Both the position numbers and the translations under genes were made by a program. The notes beneath the pieces were generated by a model, which saw only the letters and a program-made list of their open reading frames with translations, was not told the DNA's origin and made no database searches. A stretch of DNA of 64,000 nucleotides, taken from assembly GCF_003865375.1 (NCBI RefSeq), contig NZ_RQVS01000002.1, positions 124,001 to 188,000 on the forward strand. The letters run 5' to 3'. The stretch comes from Gulosibacter macacae (lineage in GTDB: Bacteria; Actinomycetota; Actinomycetes; Actinomycetales; Microbacteriaceae). Of the stretch, positions 1 to 8,514 are shown piece by piece (positions within the stretch are counted from its first letter, which is position 1; every line of letters starts with the position of its first letter).

Positions 1-809
1 CCTTCATGCCCGCTCAAGAGACGCTCAACCCCTCGGCAACGGTGCCGAGCTACCCGGTTGTTGAGCGCGACCGCTTCATCTGGGTGTGGCCCGGCGACCC
101 CGAGCTGGCCGACCCGCGCCTCGTGCCCGATATGCACCAGATGTCATCGCCCGAGTGGGCCGGTGACGGCAAGCTCATCGACGCAGGCTGCAACTACCAG
201 CTCGTGCTCGACAACCTCATGGACCTCACCCACGAAGAATTCGTGCATTCCTCGTCGATCGGCCAGGAAGAGCTCTCGGAAGCCGAGTTCGAAGTAACCC
301 ATGATGAAAACACCGTGACGGTGGCTCGCTGGATGCGTAACATCGACGCTCCGCCGTTCTGGGCGAAGAACATGCGCGACAAGTTCCCCGACTTCGAGGG
401 CAAGGTCGACCGCTGGCAGATCATCACCTACCAGTTCCCGTCAACCATCTGCATTGACGTGGGCGTTGCGAAGGCCGGTAGCGGCGCACCCGAAGGTGAC
501 CGCAGTCAGGGGGTCAACGGGTTCGTGATGAACACGATCACGCCGAAGTCTGACCGTACCTGCCATTACTTCTGGGCCTTCATGCGTAACTACCGCCTCG
601 ACAGCCAGCTGATCACGACTCAGCTACGTGAAGGCGTGCACGGTGTCTTCGGCGAAGACGAAGAGATGCTCATCGCGCAGCAAGAAGCTATTGAGGCGAA
701 CCCCGGCCACGAGTTCTACAGCCTCAACATCGATGCAGGTGGCATGTGGGTGCGCCGCCTCCTTGAGGCAGCGCTCGCCGCCGAGAGTCGTCTCGAGGCG
801 ATCGACTAA
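1..809 (+). CDS. vanA: vanillate O-demethylase oxygenase subunit (3' part)
   Basis: This is the C-terminal part of a Rieske non-heme iron oxygenase that removes the O-methyl group of vanillate to give protocatechuate and formaldehyde. The reading frame is open to the left edge, so roughly 80-90 N-terminal residues, including the Rieske [2Fe-2S] cluster motifs, lie outside the window. In the visible part the mononuclear iron site is clear: DLTHEEFVH, with two histidine ligands five residues apart (about residues 76 and 81 counted from the first internal Met). The stop codon overlaps the start of vanB by one base, so the two are translationally coupled. The vanA-vanB-vanK order supports vanillate over other methoxy or carboxy aromatics, but related substrates cannot be excluded. 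Confidence 0.88.
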   Translation, partial: FMPAQETLNPSATVPSYPVVERDRFIWVWPGDPELADPRLVPDMHQMSSPEWAGDGKLIDAGCNYQLVLDNLMDLTHEEFVHSSSIGQEELSEAEFEVTHDENTVTVARWMRNIDAPPFWAKNMRDKFPDFEGKVDRWQIITYQFPSTICIDVGVAKAGSGAPEGDRSQGVNGFVMNTITPKSDRTCHYFWAFMRNYRLDSQLITTQLREGVHGVFGEDEEMLIAQQEAIEANPGHEFYSLNIDAGGMWVRRLLEAALAAESRLEAID

Positions 810-1798
810 TGGTTGCCGGCAACACGACTCATTGGCAGCAGGTCGAGGTGACGGGAGTCGGCGACATTGCCGACCGCATCCGCCGCATCGAACTACATTG
901 CGAATTGCCCACGCGAGTGCGCGCGGGCGAGCACTTGGATGTGCGCATCCCGACCGCCGACGGCCTGCTTGAGCGCTCCTACTCGATCGTTGATGCGAGC
1001 GCCGATGGAACGACCGTCGCGCTCTCGGTGCTGCACACCCGAGACTCGCGAGGTGGAAGTGCCGCGATGCACGCGCTCAAGCCGGGCGACTGCTTCGAGG
1101 CAAGTACGCCTATTCAGGACTTCCCGTTGCGTGTCGGCGCCCCGCAATACGTGTTGCTCGCCGGCGGCATCGGCATCACGGCCATTTCGAGCATCGCGGA
1201 TGCGTTGCGCCGAGTCGACGCCGAATACCGCATTGTGTACGTCGGCCGCAGTCGCGAGGCAATGGCCTATCTCGACCGGCTTAGGGAAGTGCACGGTGAC
1301 CGGCTCGTCGTGCACGCCGACGACGTCGATGGCCGTTTCAACGTGGGTGAACTCGTCGCAAGTATCGAGCGGGGCACCGAGCTCTATATGTGCGGCCCGA
1401 TTCGACTCATGGATGCAGTGCGTCGCGCCTGGCTCGACAGCCCGCTCGATCCGACCGACCTGCGCTACGAGACCTTCGGTAACTCGGGCTGGTTCGACCC
1501 CGAACCCTTCGATGTGGAGATTCCCTCATTGGGGTTCCGCGGCACAGTGGAGTCCGACGAGTCGATGCTCGAGTCGCTCGAGCGCCAAGGCGTTGACCTC
1601 ATGTTCGACTGCCGTAAGGGCGAGTGCGGACTCTGCGAGGTCAAGGTCACGAAGCTGCGCGGCCAACTCGACCACCGGGATGTGTTCCTCTCAACTCGTC
1701 AGCACGCGGCGGCCGATCGCATGAACTGCTGCGTCTCGCGCGCAGTTCGCGCCACCGGCGACGACGAACGCGCGCTCATCACGATCAACGCCAACTAA
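809..1798 (+). CDS. vanB: vanillate O-demethylase reductase subunit
   Basis: The protein passes electrons from NAD(P)H to the VanA oxygenase. It has the phthalate-dioxygenase-reductase layout: an N-terminal flavin-binding barrel with the RSYSIVD motif, a nucleotide-binding domain beginning at GGIGITAISS, and a C-terminal plant-type [2Fe-2S] ferredoxin domain with CRKGECGLC and a later cysteine pair NCC. The length of 329 residues is slightly above the usual ~315-320. The ATG start overlaps the vanA stop codon by one base, fitting a two-component enzyme made in equal amounts. Confidence 0.9.
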   Translation: MVAGNTTHWQQVEVTGVGDIADRIRRIELHCELPTRVRAGEHLDVRIPTADGLLERSYSIVDASADGTTVALSVLHTRDSRGGSAAMHALKPGDCFEASTPIQDFPLRVGAPQYVLLAGGIGITAISSIADALRRVDAEYRIVYVGRSREAMAYLDRLREVHGDRLVVHADDVDGRFNVGELVASIERGTELYMCGPIRLMDAVRRAWLDSPLDPTDLRYETFGNSGWFDPEPFDVEIPSLGFRGTVESDESMLESLERQGVDLMFDCRKGECGLCEVKVTKLRGQLDHRDVFLSTRQHAAADRMNCCVSRAVRATGDDERALITINAN

Positions 1799-1825
1799 CT
1801 CCGCCCCATCCTGTTTTGCAACTTC

Positions 1826-1845
1826 ACCCGGCAACGGTGCCGGGT
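1826..1845 (+). terminator. hairpin between vanB and vanK
   Basis: ACCCGGCA and TGCCGGGT form an 8-bp stem around a 4-base loop in the short vanB-vanK gap. There is no long T run behind it, so it is more likely to reduce read-through or stabilise the vanAB message than to stop transcription completely. Confidence 0.4.
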
Positions 1846-1864
1846 CGTCTTGAATGGACAACCT

Positions 1865-3223
1865 ATGAACCTGCGTGAACTCATTGATTCATCGCCGATG
1901 CGCGGCGGCCAGTGGGCCATCCTCATCGTCTGTACCTTCCTCAATGCACTCGACGGTTACGACGTGCTCGCAATGGCGTTCACCGCCAACCCGGTGAGTC
2001 AAGAATTCGGACTTTCGGGAACTGAACTCGGCTTCTTGCTCAGCGCCGGACTTATCGGCATGGCGGTCGGTGCCGTGGGCTTCGGCCCGCTCGCCGACGT
2101 CATCGGTCGCCGTCGCACCCTGCTCATCGCTCTCGTGGTGAATGCGCTTGGCCTCTTCCTTTCGGCGACCGCCGGATCAATGGGTGAATTGCTCGCTTGG
2201 CGCGTAGTCACCGGTCTCGGTGTCGGCGGTATCCTCGCGAGCGCCACGGTGCTCGTGAGCGAGTACGCGAATGTGCGCCGCCGCGGTCTCGCCATCAGCA
2301 TCTTCACCGCCGGATATCCGCTTGGTGCCACCCTCGGCGGCATGGCAGCCGCTTGGCTTATCGCCAATGTTGGCTGGCATGCGGTATTCCTGCTCGGTGG
2401 CATCCTGACGGTAGTGAGCATCGTGCTTGTTGCGTTGCTGCTCCCGGAATCAATCGACTACCTCGCACAGAAGCCGACCCCCGCAAACGCCAAGCGCGCG
2501 GAGCGAATTGCGGTGCGCCTTGGCCACGGCGAAGGAGCGGTGCTACCGGAACCCGTCGTTGACCCGTCCGAAGGGGCCGGCGTTGGTGCAGTGTTCGCGC
2601 CACGTTACCGCCTCAACACGATCATGGTGTGGATCACCTTCTTCATCGTGATGTTCGGCTTCTACTTCGCAAATTCGTGGACCCCGAAGCTCGTTGTCGC
2701 CTCGGGCATGAGCGAGCAGCAGGGCATCATGGCCGGCATCATGATCACGACCGGCGGCATCATTGGTGCCGTGCTTTATGGGGTCTTCACTGCACGCTGG
2801 CCAGCACGCTTTGTGTTTGCCGGGTTCGTGGCGCTCGGTGCGGTGATGCTCTGCGTGTTCATCCTGTCAACCGACATCATCTGGCTCGCCTTCGGTAGCG
2901 CGCTGCTCGTCGGCACGCTCATGAACGGCGCGGTGTCGGGTCTTTACACCGTGGCGCCGAACGCCTACGGTCCACGCGTGCGCTCGACCGGTGTCGGTGT
3001 CGCGCTCGGTGTCGGCCGTGCCGGTGCGATCCTCGCGCCGATCATCGTGGGCGCCTTCTTGGACGCAGGCTGGACGCCAACCCATCTCTACATCGGTGTC
3101 GCCATCATCGTGCTCTTCGCGGTGTTCGCGATCATCCGTATCAAGCCGTACGTGCCGTCTGACGACACCCGCGCCGTCGGCACTGTGGATGCACCTGAGC
3201 CAGTGATCGTGCGCGGCGCCTAG
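1865..3223 (+). CDS. vanK: MFS aromatic acid transporter, VanK-like
   Basis: A 452-residue major facilitator with twelve predicted membrane segments, of the aromatic acid:H+ symporter (AAHS) type. The N-terminal segment contains the family signature NALDGYDVLAMAF, in which a membrane-embedded Asp is needed in related PcaK proteins, and the loop between helices 2 and 3 has GPLADVIGRRRT. It follows vanAB in the same direction, as vanK does in Corynebacterium, so vanillate (or protocatechuate/4-hydroxybenzoate) uptake is the likely job. I took the ATG at 1865; a TTG five codons earlier is possible. No strong ribosome binding site is visible. Confidence 0.82.
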   Translation: MNLRELIDSSPMRGGQWAILIVCTFLNALDGYDVLAMAFTANPVSQEFGLSGTELGFLLSAGLIGMAVGAVGFGPLADVIGRRRTLLIALVVNALGLFLSATAGSMGELLAWRVVTGLGVGGILASATVLVSEYANVRRRGLAISIFTAGYPLGATLGGMAAAWLIANVGWHAVFLLGGILTVVSIVLVALLLPESIDYLAQKPTPANAKRAERIAVRLGHGEGAVLPEPVVDPSEGAGVGAVFAPRYRLNTIMVWITFFIVMFGFYFANSWTPKLVVASGMSEQQGIMAGIMITTGGIIGAVLYGVFTARWPARFVFAGFVALGAVMLCVFILSTDIIWLAFGSALLVGTLMNGAVSGLYTVAPNAYGPRVRSTGVGVALGVGRAGAILAPIIVGAFLDAGWTPTHLYIGVAIIVLFAVFAIIRIKPYVPSDDTRAVGTVDAPEPVIVRGA

Positions 3224-3238
3224 CGCGCATCCTCGCCG

Positions 3239-3306
3239 CAATTGGCGGCATTTGGTTGTCGTGGCGTCACTAGATTGCCGACACTGCAACCAAATGCCGC
3301 CAATTG
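3239..3306. repeat. palindromic repeat family D, copy 1 (68 bp)
   Basis: Perfect 20-bp inverted arms (CAATTGGCGGCATTTGGTTG and its complement) surround a 28-bp partly self-complementary centre. A second copy of exactly the same total length lies at 4420-4487, and the two copies bracket the gene at 3500-4330. This copy sits after vanK and could also work as a bidirectional terminator for the convergent genes. Confidence 0.8.
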
Positions 3307-3499
3307 TGCGTCGCTGAGGTCAACTTGCGAGCGGGAAGTCGAGTGGACGGCCAAAGAGCACGGGCCAATGCGGTGATACCCGCCGGGGGAGCGGTTCAAC
3401 CCGCCAAGTACCCCGCGGGGCGGGGCGGTCTGCAGCCCGCGCAAGCATCGTGCTGAGCAACGAGATCAACCGATCAGGTTCGAATTGGTGTGACCACAT

Positions 3500-4330
3500 C
3501 TACCGGGAAAGCTCCCATCCCAGCTCGACAATCCCGAACTCGCGGTTCTTCTCCTTGCGGATGGCGCCTTCGGGGTCGCCATTGGCGAGGCCTTTGCCGT
3601 CGTACTTATTGAGGCCATCGCACTCACCCAGGGCGCCGAATTCGGGCCAGCCGAAATCCACCCGTCCCAAGAATTTTCCGTACTCGTCGTAGATCGAGAT
3701 TTGCAGCACCGGTGTCGGAAGCCCCGATTGCAACATGACGAAGCGACTCCACGACTCGGCAAAGCTCTCGGCACGATCGGACGCGTTCGCCTTGAGCCAG
3801 CGAAGCTTCATCGCATTGCGGCCGGATGTCGGCAGAACTTCTGGGTCAAATCCCTGTCGCATGGCGGCATCCGTGGCAGCGAGCAACTCGTGCATCGGCA
3901 AGAAATCCGCGAGATCACGGATGGTGCGTTCAAGCGTGGTGACTTGCATCCCATAGCGCGTCGTTACCTCGAAAGGTGAGATCTCGGCTCGGCGGATGCG
4001 CACCCACGCAGTTGTGCGGCCGTTCGTGGCACGGGTGAAGGTCACGGGCTCGGCAAGCCGAGACTTGAGCAGGGGCAATCGATAGAGGTTTGCTGCGCTT
4101 GAGCCGCTCACGACGCCAGCTACTCGAGTGGATGCGGCTAGCGTCGACGCCACATGTCGCAGTTCCGCAGGGTGCGGTGTGGAGTTCAGCTGCGCGGCGT
4201 CCAGGAATGCACCCGGGGAGACGCGGATGAAATCGCCACGCTTGACTGCTGCGCGGAGTTTGCTGGGAGTCAAGCCGAGTGCACGGAGGTCGCCGTCGAA
4301 GTGGAGGTACATGCCGACAGTGGAGCGCAT
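3500..4330 (-). CDS. orphan protein, AbiEi-like N-terminus and nuclease-like C-terminus
   Basis: A 276-residue protein of a type common and poorly characterised in Actinobacteria. The first ~80 residues resemble the winged-helix/AbiEi-like N-domain of type IV toxin-antitoxin antitoxins (LGLTPSKLRAAVKRGDFIRVSPGAF). The C-terminus has RVDFGWPEF followed by GECDGLNKYDGK, a D...ExDG...KY pattern seen in DUF559-like, PD-(D/E)xK-type nuclease folds. No toxin partner is adjacent. Flanked on both sides by the 68-bp family D palindromes, which suggests it came or moves as a unit. The function is unknown; a second in-frame Met seven codons in (MYLHFDGD) may be the true start. Confidence 0.62.
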   Translation of the reverse strand: MRSTVGMYLHFDGDLRALGLTPSKLRAAVKRGDFIRVSPGAFLDAAQLNSTPHPAELRHVASTLAASTRVAGVVSGSSAANLYRLPLLKSRLAEPVTFTRATNGRTTAWVRIRRAEISPFEVTTRYGMQVTTLERTIRDLADFLPMHELLAATDAAMRQGFDPEVLPTSGRNAMKLRWLKANASDRAESFAESWSRFVMLQSGLPTPVLQISIYDEYGKFLGRVDFGWPEFGALGECDGLNKYDGKGLANGDPEGAIRKEKNREFGIVELGWELSR

Positions 4331-4419
4331 CCGCGAGAAAGGTGGATGTCATTGGGCCGCCCCTGTGGATAAATGAATTTCCACAAGCCATGCGGTTGGC
4401 CTGCCAGAGCCACCTCCCG

Positions 4420-4487
4420 CAATTGGCGTCATTTGGTTGCCGTGTCGGCAACATGGTGACGACACCGCAACCAAATGACGCCAATTG
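4420..4487. repeat. palindromic repeat family D, copy 2 (68 bp)
   Basis: Arms CAATTGGCGTCATTTGGTTG and its exact complement, same 68-bp length as copy 1. The single arm difference from copy 1 (GGC to GTC) is matched by a compensating change on the other arm, so base pairing is preserved. It lies between the start of the orphan gene at 3500-4330 and the end of pcaJ. Confidence 0.8.
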
Positions 4488-4504
4488 GCGCGGAAAGCGT
4501 TGCG

Positions 4505-5140
4505 CTACATGAGTTGCAGGCCCGTGAGGGCCTCCAGCTCCTCGCGGGTGGTGGTGCCGAAGAGCTCCCGCACAGCAAACCCACCCGGCACCACGTCGAA
4601 CACGGCACGGTCGGTGTAGACGCGGGTCACGCATCCCACTCCGGTCAGGGGATACGAGCACGACGCCACGAGCTTCGACTCGCCCGATTTCGTGAGGAGG
4701 TCAGTCATGACGAACACCGATTTCGCCCCGAGCGCGAGATCCATCGCCCCGCCAATTGCCGGAATCGCTCCGGGCTTGCCCGTTGACCAGTTCGCGAGAT
4801 CGCCGCGCTGCGAAACTTGGAACGCCCCGAGCACGCAGACATCGAGGTGCCCGCCGCGCATCATCGCGAACGAATCAGCATGGTGAAAATAGGATGCGCC
4901 CACAAGCTCAGTCACCGGCTGCTTGCCGGCGTTCATCAGGTCGGGATCTTCGAACCCGGCCGCGGGCGCCGGGCCCATGCCGAGCATCCCGTTTTCGGTG
5001 TGCAGGATGATCTCGCGGCCTTCCGGCAACGCATCGGCGACGAGCGTTGGCGCACCAATGCCGAGATTCACGATCGAGCCTTCGGGGATGTCCGCGGCAA
5101 TGCGCGCAGCAAGCGCGCGGCGGTCGAGACGGTCAGTCAC
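4505..5140 (-). CDS. pcaJ: 3-oxoadipate CoA-transferase subunit B
   Basis: Beta subunit of the transferase that moves CoA from succinyl-CoA to 3-oxoadipate, the penultimate step of the beta-ketoadipate pathway. The 211 residues contain the family motif TENGMLGMGP, whose Glu forms the acyl-enzyme thioester, and the NLGIGAP entry motif. The start codon overlaps the pcaI stop by 4 bp (ATGA arrangement). Equivalent to ScoB/AtoA-type subunits; the aromatic neighbourhood (van, pob and cre genes) favours 3-oxoadipate as substrate. Confidence 0.87.
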   Translation of the reverse strand: MTDRLDRRALAARIAADIPEGSIVNLGIGAPTLVADALPEGREIILHTENGMLGMGPAPAAGFEDPDLMNAGKQPVTELVGASYFHHADSFAMMRGGHLDVCVLGAFQVSQRGDLANWSTGKPGAIPAIGGAMDLALGAKSVFVMTDLLTKSGESKLVASCSYPLTGVGCVTRVYTDRAVFDVVPGGFAVRELFGTTTREELEALTGLQLM

Positions 5141-5865
5141 TGTTCTGCTCCTTCACTCGCGAGTGGTCCGCCGACGAACTCGCCGTCGCGCAACCACGCA
5201 CGCTCGCCCACGGCCACAACTCGGTCGACAAAGATGCCCGGGGTGACCACGCGCTCCGGATCTATCGCACCGAGCGGCACCACCTCGTCGACCTGCGCCA
5301 CCGTTACCGCGGCCGCCGTTGCCATAATCGGCCCGAAGTTGCGGGCGGTCTTGCGGAACTCGAGGTTGCCCCAGCGGTCACCGCGAAGCGCAGAAATGAG
5401 CGCGACATCGCCGGTGATCGGATACTCGAGCAGGTAGTCGCGGCCGTCAATGGTGCGCGTCTCTTTGCCATCGGCGAGCGGTGTGCCAACGGCGGTTGGT
5501 GAGTAAAACGCGCCAATACCGGCGCCACCGGCGCGGATGCGTTCGGCGAGGTTCCCCTGCGGCACGAGTTCCAGCTCGATTTCGCCGGCGAGATAGAGCT
5601 CGTCGAACACCCACGAATCGTGTTGACGGGGGAATGAGCACACGATCTTGCGCACGCGGTGGGCGGCGAGCAATGCTGCGAGGCCGGTGTCGCCACTGCC
5701 GGCGTTGTTGTTCACGATGGTGAGGTCGTTCGCGCCGGAATCGATGAGCGCGTCTATGAGTTGGGTTGGTTGGCCTGCGAGGCCAAAGCCACCGATGAGA
5801 ATCGTTAATCCATCTCGGATATCGGCCACCGCGTCGGCCGCCGAAGCAACCTGCTTGTCGATCAC
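5137..5865 (-). CDS. pcaI: 3-oxoadipate CoA-transferase subunit A
   Basis: Alpha subunit partner of PcaJ, 242 residues from the chosen start. The CoA-binding glycine-rich stretch ILIGGFGLAGQP and the NNNAGSGDTGLAALL segment are typical. I chose the GTG at 5865 because AGAAAGGGG sits about nine bases upstream; the frame stays open for 12 more codons to an ATG at 5901 that lacks a good ribosome binding site. First gene of a pcaIJ pair preceded by an inverted repeat at 5957-6005. Confidence 0.86.
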   Translation of the reverse strand: MIDKQVASAADAVADIRDGLTILIGGFGLAGQPTQLIDALIDSGANDLTIVNNNAGSGDTGLAALLAAHRVRKIVCSFPRQHDSWVFDELYLAGEIELELVPQGNLAERIRAGGAGIGAFYSPTAVGTPLADGKETRTIDGRDYLLEYPITGDVALISALRGDRWGNLEFRKTARNFGPIMATAAAVTVAQVDEVVPLGAIDPERVVTPGIFVDRVVAVGERAWLRDGEFVGGPLASEGAEQ

Positions 5866-5956
5866 GTACCGCGTCCCCTTTCTCTGCTGCGAAGTCCGCA
5901 ACGTTGCGGAATTGAAGGTGAGCCTGACACGATTGCCGCTTCACGCGTCAGTGAAC

Positions 5957-6005
5957 AACCCGCTCATTGGGTTGAACGACGGAGATGAAACCCAATCAGC
6001 GGGTT
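5957..6005. promoter_or_regulatory. inverted repeat upstream of pcaI
   Basis: Two 17-bp arms, AACCCGCTCATTGGGTT and its near-complement (one mismatch), are separated by 15 bp. The element sits between the end of the broken IclR gene and pcaI, both on the minus strand. It may be the operator for the pcaIJ promoter or the terminator of the IclR gene; there is no T tract to decide. Confidence 0.45.
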
Positions 6006-6027
6006 AGGCATCTTGGTGCCAAGGCGC

Positions 6028-6789
6028 TCAACTACGCTGCAAATCGGCCACAATCCCGGCAATCGCCTGCCGCAATAGGCGCGCATAGCGGTCAATATCT
6101 CGATGCCGGTGATGTGAGGCAATCGACACGGCGGCGGCGGGGAGACCAGCAACTCCCGGCAACGCCATGCCAAGCGACCAACTCCCGAGACTCATCTCGC
6201 CTGAAGTGAGCGAGTAACCGCGGTCGCGAGCCTCGTCGAGATCTTGCCGCAGCGCATCCGGGTCAATGATCGTGCGCGTGGTCTCTTTCACGAGGGGCGC
6301 GCGCAGATACTCGTCGAGCCAGGACTCCGGCTGCGCGAGCAGCAGTGCTTTGCCAACCCCGGTCGCATGCAGAGCGTGCCGACCGCCCGCGCGCGAGATC
6401 GTCGGCACCGATCCAGGCCCCGCCACGCGCGTCACATAGAGCACCTAGGCGCTCGCGGGCACATCGCCAACAAGCACACCGAGGTGGATGCTCTCGCCGG
6501 TCTCTTCGTAGAGCCACACGAGATGGGGGAGTGCCGCCTCGCGCAATCGCAGCGAGAGCGGGCTCAGCTCGCCAAGTTCCCAAAGCCGGGTGCCGAGGGC
6601 GTACTGATCGCGGTCGAGACGCTCGAGCATCCCGGTGGCCGTGAGCTCGCGCACGATGCGCTGCACGCTTGATTGTGGGATGCCCGTGAGTCGCACGATC
6701 TCGACCTGCGAGCGCGCGGGATGGTCGAGATCGAAGGTGCCGAGAATGAGCAGGATGCGGTCGAGCATCCCCGGCGGCGGCGTGGGCAT
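6028..6789 (-). pseudogene. IclR-family regulator interrupted by an in-frame stop
   Basis: An IclR regulator, probably of the pca genes from its position. The N-terminal winged helix (LTGIPQSSVQRIVRELTATG) and the start of the ligand domain are read to 6448, where a TAG at 6445-6447 ends the frame after VLVGDVPASA. Translation resumes in the same frame directly after the stop with VLYVTRVAGPGS and runs to the normal C-terminus at 6028. Full length would be about 253 residues, normal for the family. A single change (for example GAG to TAG) explains it; a real nonsense mutation, a sequencing error, or two separate polypeptides are all possible. Confidence 0.78.
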
Positions 6790-6808
6790 GGCGCCATCTT
6801 ACGGAGCG

Positions 6809-7276
6809 CTAGGCGGGTAGTTCTGGAGCCAATCCGTGCGAGAGTCCGAGCTCAGCGCCATTGCGCAAGACGTGGATGAGGGTGGCGCGTAATTCTGCCC
6901 GCTGCGCATCACTGAGCCCATCGAACACGATCGACTCCAGGTTGCGGGCGAGGGGAGCGAGTTCGGTCACCGTCGTGAGTCCGAGTTCGGTGAGTTCGAG
7001 GCGCTTAAGACGACGATCGGTGGGGTCGATGTAGCGGTGCACGAGTCCGCGCTCGACGAGACGGCGAGTGAGTTGCGCGATAGTGGCGCGGTCAAAGTCG
7101 AGGCGGCTGCCGAGGTCGGCCTGGCAGATTCCGGGGTGGCGATCGAGGGTGGAGAGTACGGCGAATTGCACATTCGTCACCTCGGCCGAAACGTGGCGCG
7201 CCCAAGCCGCGCGTTGCACCTGCAGGCCACGCCGCAATAGGTGACCCGTGTATTCAATTGGGTCGGCAACAGCCAT
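6809..7276 (-). CDS. MarR-family transcriptional regulator
   Basis: A 155-residue winged-helix regulator. The DNA-binding wing is clear: QADLGSRLDFDRATIAQLTRRLVERGLV followed by DPTDRRLKRLELTELG, ending in a dimerisation helix. The start at 7276 has GGAGG eight bases upstream; the frame extends further left without one. It is divergent from the ABC importer genes beginning at 7521, so control of that importer, with a small aromatic as effector, is a reasonable guess. Confidence 0.83.
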   Translation of the reverse strand: MAVADPIEYTGHLLRRGLQVQRAAWARHVSAEVTNVQFAVLSTLDRHPGICQADLGSRLDFDRATIAQLTRRLVERGLVHRYIDPTDRRLKRLELTELGLTTVTELAPLARNLESIVFDGLSDAQRAELRATLIHVLRNGAELGLSHGLAPELPA

Positions 7277-7520
7277 TTCGCATCCTCCATTGCCGCGGCA
7301 TCGTTGCCGGGCACGATTACTCAACCTACTCGAATGCGACAGCAATGGCGCATTCCACGGATTTGTTTTAGTTCTTCCTCGCTAATTCGGTTGGACCGTT
7401 TGTGTACTAACGATTTACTGTCAGCGTGCTACTGGAAATGCACTCCACGCGGATGGAGTTCGAACGGTCGCAGACGAAAGCAACGTTGCTTTCGACACGC
7501 TCAGTCTCAAAGGAGAAGAC

Positions 7521-8514
7521 ATGCGCAAACTGATCTCAGCCGTTGCTGCTGCAGCAGCCGTGACGCTCGCCCTTGCGGGTTGTGCAGGCGGCGGCGGCAC
7601 CCCCGCAGGCACCGCCGGCGCTGACGGAGCCACGTCTGGCGCCGCTGGCGGCGAACTCACCCCCATCAAGGTCGGTGTTATTCCGATCGTTGACGTCGCC
7701 CCCGTCTACCTCGCGCAGGAACTCGGCTACTTCGCCGAGGAGGGTCTCGACGTCACCCTCGAACTCGCGCAAGGTGGCGCCGCCATCGTGCCGTCGGTCG
7801 TCTCGGGCGACTACCAGTTCGGCTTCGGCAACGTCACTTCGCAGGTGCTCGCCATCAGCCAGGGCGTGCCGCTGCAGGGTGTCCGGCGCCGGTAACTTCA
7901 CCACCGGCACGAACCCGGATGCTGGTGGCGTCGTTGTTCCCGCCGACTCCGACATTCAGACGGCCGCTGACCTCGCCGGACACACCATTGCGGTGAACAC
8001 CCTCAACAACATCGGTGACATCACCGTGCGTGAGGCCGTCGAGAAGGCTGGCGGCGACCCGTCGAGCATCAACTTCGTCGAGATGGGCTTCCCGGACATG
8101 CCGGCGGCTGTCACCGGCGGTCAGGTTGACGCCGCTTGGGTGGTCGAGCCGCACCTCACCCGCGTGATCGAGGCCGGCGCCCGCGTCGTGTCGTGGAACT
8201 GGGCCGAGACTGACCCGAACCTGATCATCTCGACCTACTTCACGAGCCAGCAGTACGCCGAAGCCAACCCCGAGATCGTCGCCTCGTTCAAGGCGGCGCT
8301 CGACAAGGCCCTCACCCACGCCGCTGAGAACCCCGAAGCTGCCAAGGACATCCTGGACAACTACACCGACATCGACGCCACCATCAAGGAAAAGATGACG
8401 ATGCCGAAGTTCACCCCGGAGGTTTCGGCCGCCGACATCCAGCTGCACGCTGACCTCGCCCTGAAGTACGGCCTCGTCAAGGAGCCGGTCGACATTTCGG
8501 TGCTGGTTCCGTAG
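7521..8514 (+). pseudogene. NitT/TauT-type ABC substrate-binding lipoprotein, frameshifted
   Basis: The N-terminus is a lipoprotein signal with lipobox LALAGC (Cys at residue 20), then a start typical of NMT1/SsuA-like binding proteins (IKVGVIPIVDVAPVYLAQELGYF). The frame reaches a stop at about 7893 after GVPLQGVRRR, while the rest of the protein continues one base out of register (SGAGNFTTGTNPDAGG...) to 8514. Removing one G from the GGG at 7877-7879 restores a single ~330-residue protein reading ...PLQVSGAGNF. Because the three downstream transporter genes are intact and tightly spaced, either this is a recent mutation or a sequencing error. The ligand is unknown; aromatic acids or sulfonates are the usual candidates. 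Confidence 0.8.
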
